A DNA stretch of 64,000 nucleotides from Todiramphus chloris collaris (lineage: Eukaryota > Chordata > Aves > Coraciiformes > Alcedinidae): the NCBI GenBank assembly GCA_025345505.1, contig JANVCC010000018.1, forward strand, positions 59,981,848 to 60,045,847, written 5' to 3'. A model generated the notes under the pieces. It was not told where the DNA came from. It ran no database searches and saw nothing but the letters and a program-made list of their open reading frames with translations. A program made the translations under genes and the position numbers. This document shows positions 63,131 through 64,000 of the stretch, one piece after another. The stretch's first letter is position 1. The number at the start of each line of letters is the position of its first letter.

Positions 63131-64000
63131 GTATGTATAAGACACTGCTGGCACATAAAAGATTTTGGCTAGTTTTTAGTCATGTACGTTTTTAAGCATA
63201 ATTTCAAGGATGAGCATAAACCCATTTATAAACAGCAAAAGTTATGAAAAAGTGGCAGCTGTGCCAGTGTAAATCTACTAATTCCAACAGCACTTCTTCA
63301 ATTTGCACTGAAGTGCAAAATTGAAGAAAGAGGCAGAACTGTGCAAAAGTGAAACAAGATAAATCTTGGAATGGTTGGTTTGAACAAAGTGTTAAAGGTT
63401 TGGTTGTATTTGTTGGTAACTTGAAACAGGTTGCATTTTCTGCATCATATTTCGTTCCTGAGTAAAAATTTACTCTTATAACCTGAGCTACACACATTTA
63501 GGCTGCTTAAAAATATCTGCCAAAAGAAGTGCATCAAAATCATGTTAATTCCATTTCTTGTCAGATAATGAATGTTCTTTATAAAGAGACTTTTAGGTTT
63601 TCCTCAGAAGTAACTGGTTATTACTGCTGTATCTATTACTATAGGGACAGCATTACATGCAGCTACAACACAGATATTCCAGCACTTTCAGATTATAGAT
63701 TCTGCTACAGCTGAATTGGAGCACTGGGAGGGACGGTGCCACATTCTGAGACAGAGTCGTATTCTGATTAGTGTCCATGAGAGTGACACCATGGATACAA
63801 GTCAAGCTGGAGTTTCAGCCCTCTTTTTTGGAGTTTATACGTTGCCGTCTATTTTAATGGTTGACACCAGGAATTACTTTTTTTTCAGTTTCTTCATTCT
63901 GGCCACAATGTAAAGCATTTTATTCACTTATCCCTATTTAAAAAAATACATTTGTCAATGTCCATAAAAAGTGTACATGCCTATGAAGGTGGCAGAGGTC
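63131..64000 (+). other. Start of the next EYA4 intron (no gene seen)
   Basis: Begins with the donor GTATGT. The remaining 870 bases show no further exon, repeat or RNA gene that I recognise. A short self-complementary pair near 63285-63325 (CTTCTTCAATTTTGCAC and its near reverse complement) can form a hairpin. Confidence 0.8.

Overview
The window looks like one piece of the EYA4 locus (eyes absent homolog 4) of a bird, read on the + strand. It is almost entirely intron. Two short coding exons are recognisable: 40462-40511 and 63006-63130. Joined across a phase-2 junction, they give the conserved N-terminal part of EYA4, around VKKPCTESD and then [11 protein letters not shown]. The exon carrying the usual start (MEDSQDL...) was not found and presumably lies upstream of base 1. 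The C-terminal phosphatase (EYA) domain lies downstream of base 64000.

The bird assignment rests on a 5'-truncated CR1 LINE (about 27815-29840, minus strand) with the CR1 ORF2 reverse-transcriptase and C-terminal signature and the CR1-type (ATTCTATG)n-like 3' end. It is supported by sparse repeats, the absence of L1/Alu-like elements, and G/T-rich low-complexity tracts of the kind common in bird assemblies. The exact species cannot be told; a songbird is possible.

Layout: 1-40461 is the intron upstream of the first exon. It holds a 100-N assembly gap (8427-8526) flanked by T/G homopolymers, one solo endogenous-retrovirus LTR in + orientation (14811-15113), a T48 tract, a 210-bp G/T-rich tract, the CR1 relic, and a second copy of the same LTR family in - orientation (39601-39898). 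40512-63005 is the intron between the two exons. It holds a good CTCF-like motif, a degenerate tRNA-derived SINE head, a TTTC microsatellite, a G-quadruplex motif and several AT-rich stretches that look like conserved non-coding elements. 63131-64000 is the start of the next intron.

There are no bacterial-style genes, no CRISPR array, no functional tRNA or rRNA gene, and no convincing second protein-coding gene. Apart from the two exons and the CR1 ORF2 relics, the open reading frames are short and chance-like. The main open questions are regulatory: TALE-homeodomain/E-box clusters near 20 kb, homeodomain clusters near 2.8-3.3 kb, and the CTCF-like site 1.8 kb downstream of the first exon. 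There are also sequence-evolution curiosities: inverted LTR copies bracketing 24.5 kb, and a hairpin inside the CR1 relic that looks like a templated mutation. I did not see a clearly new biological system.
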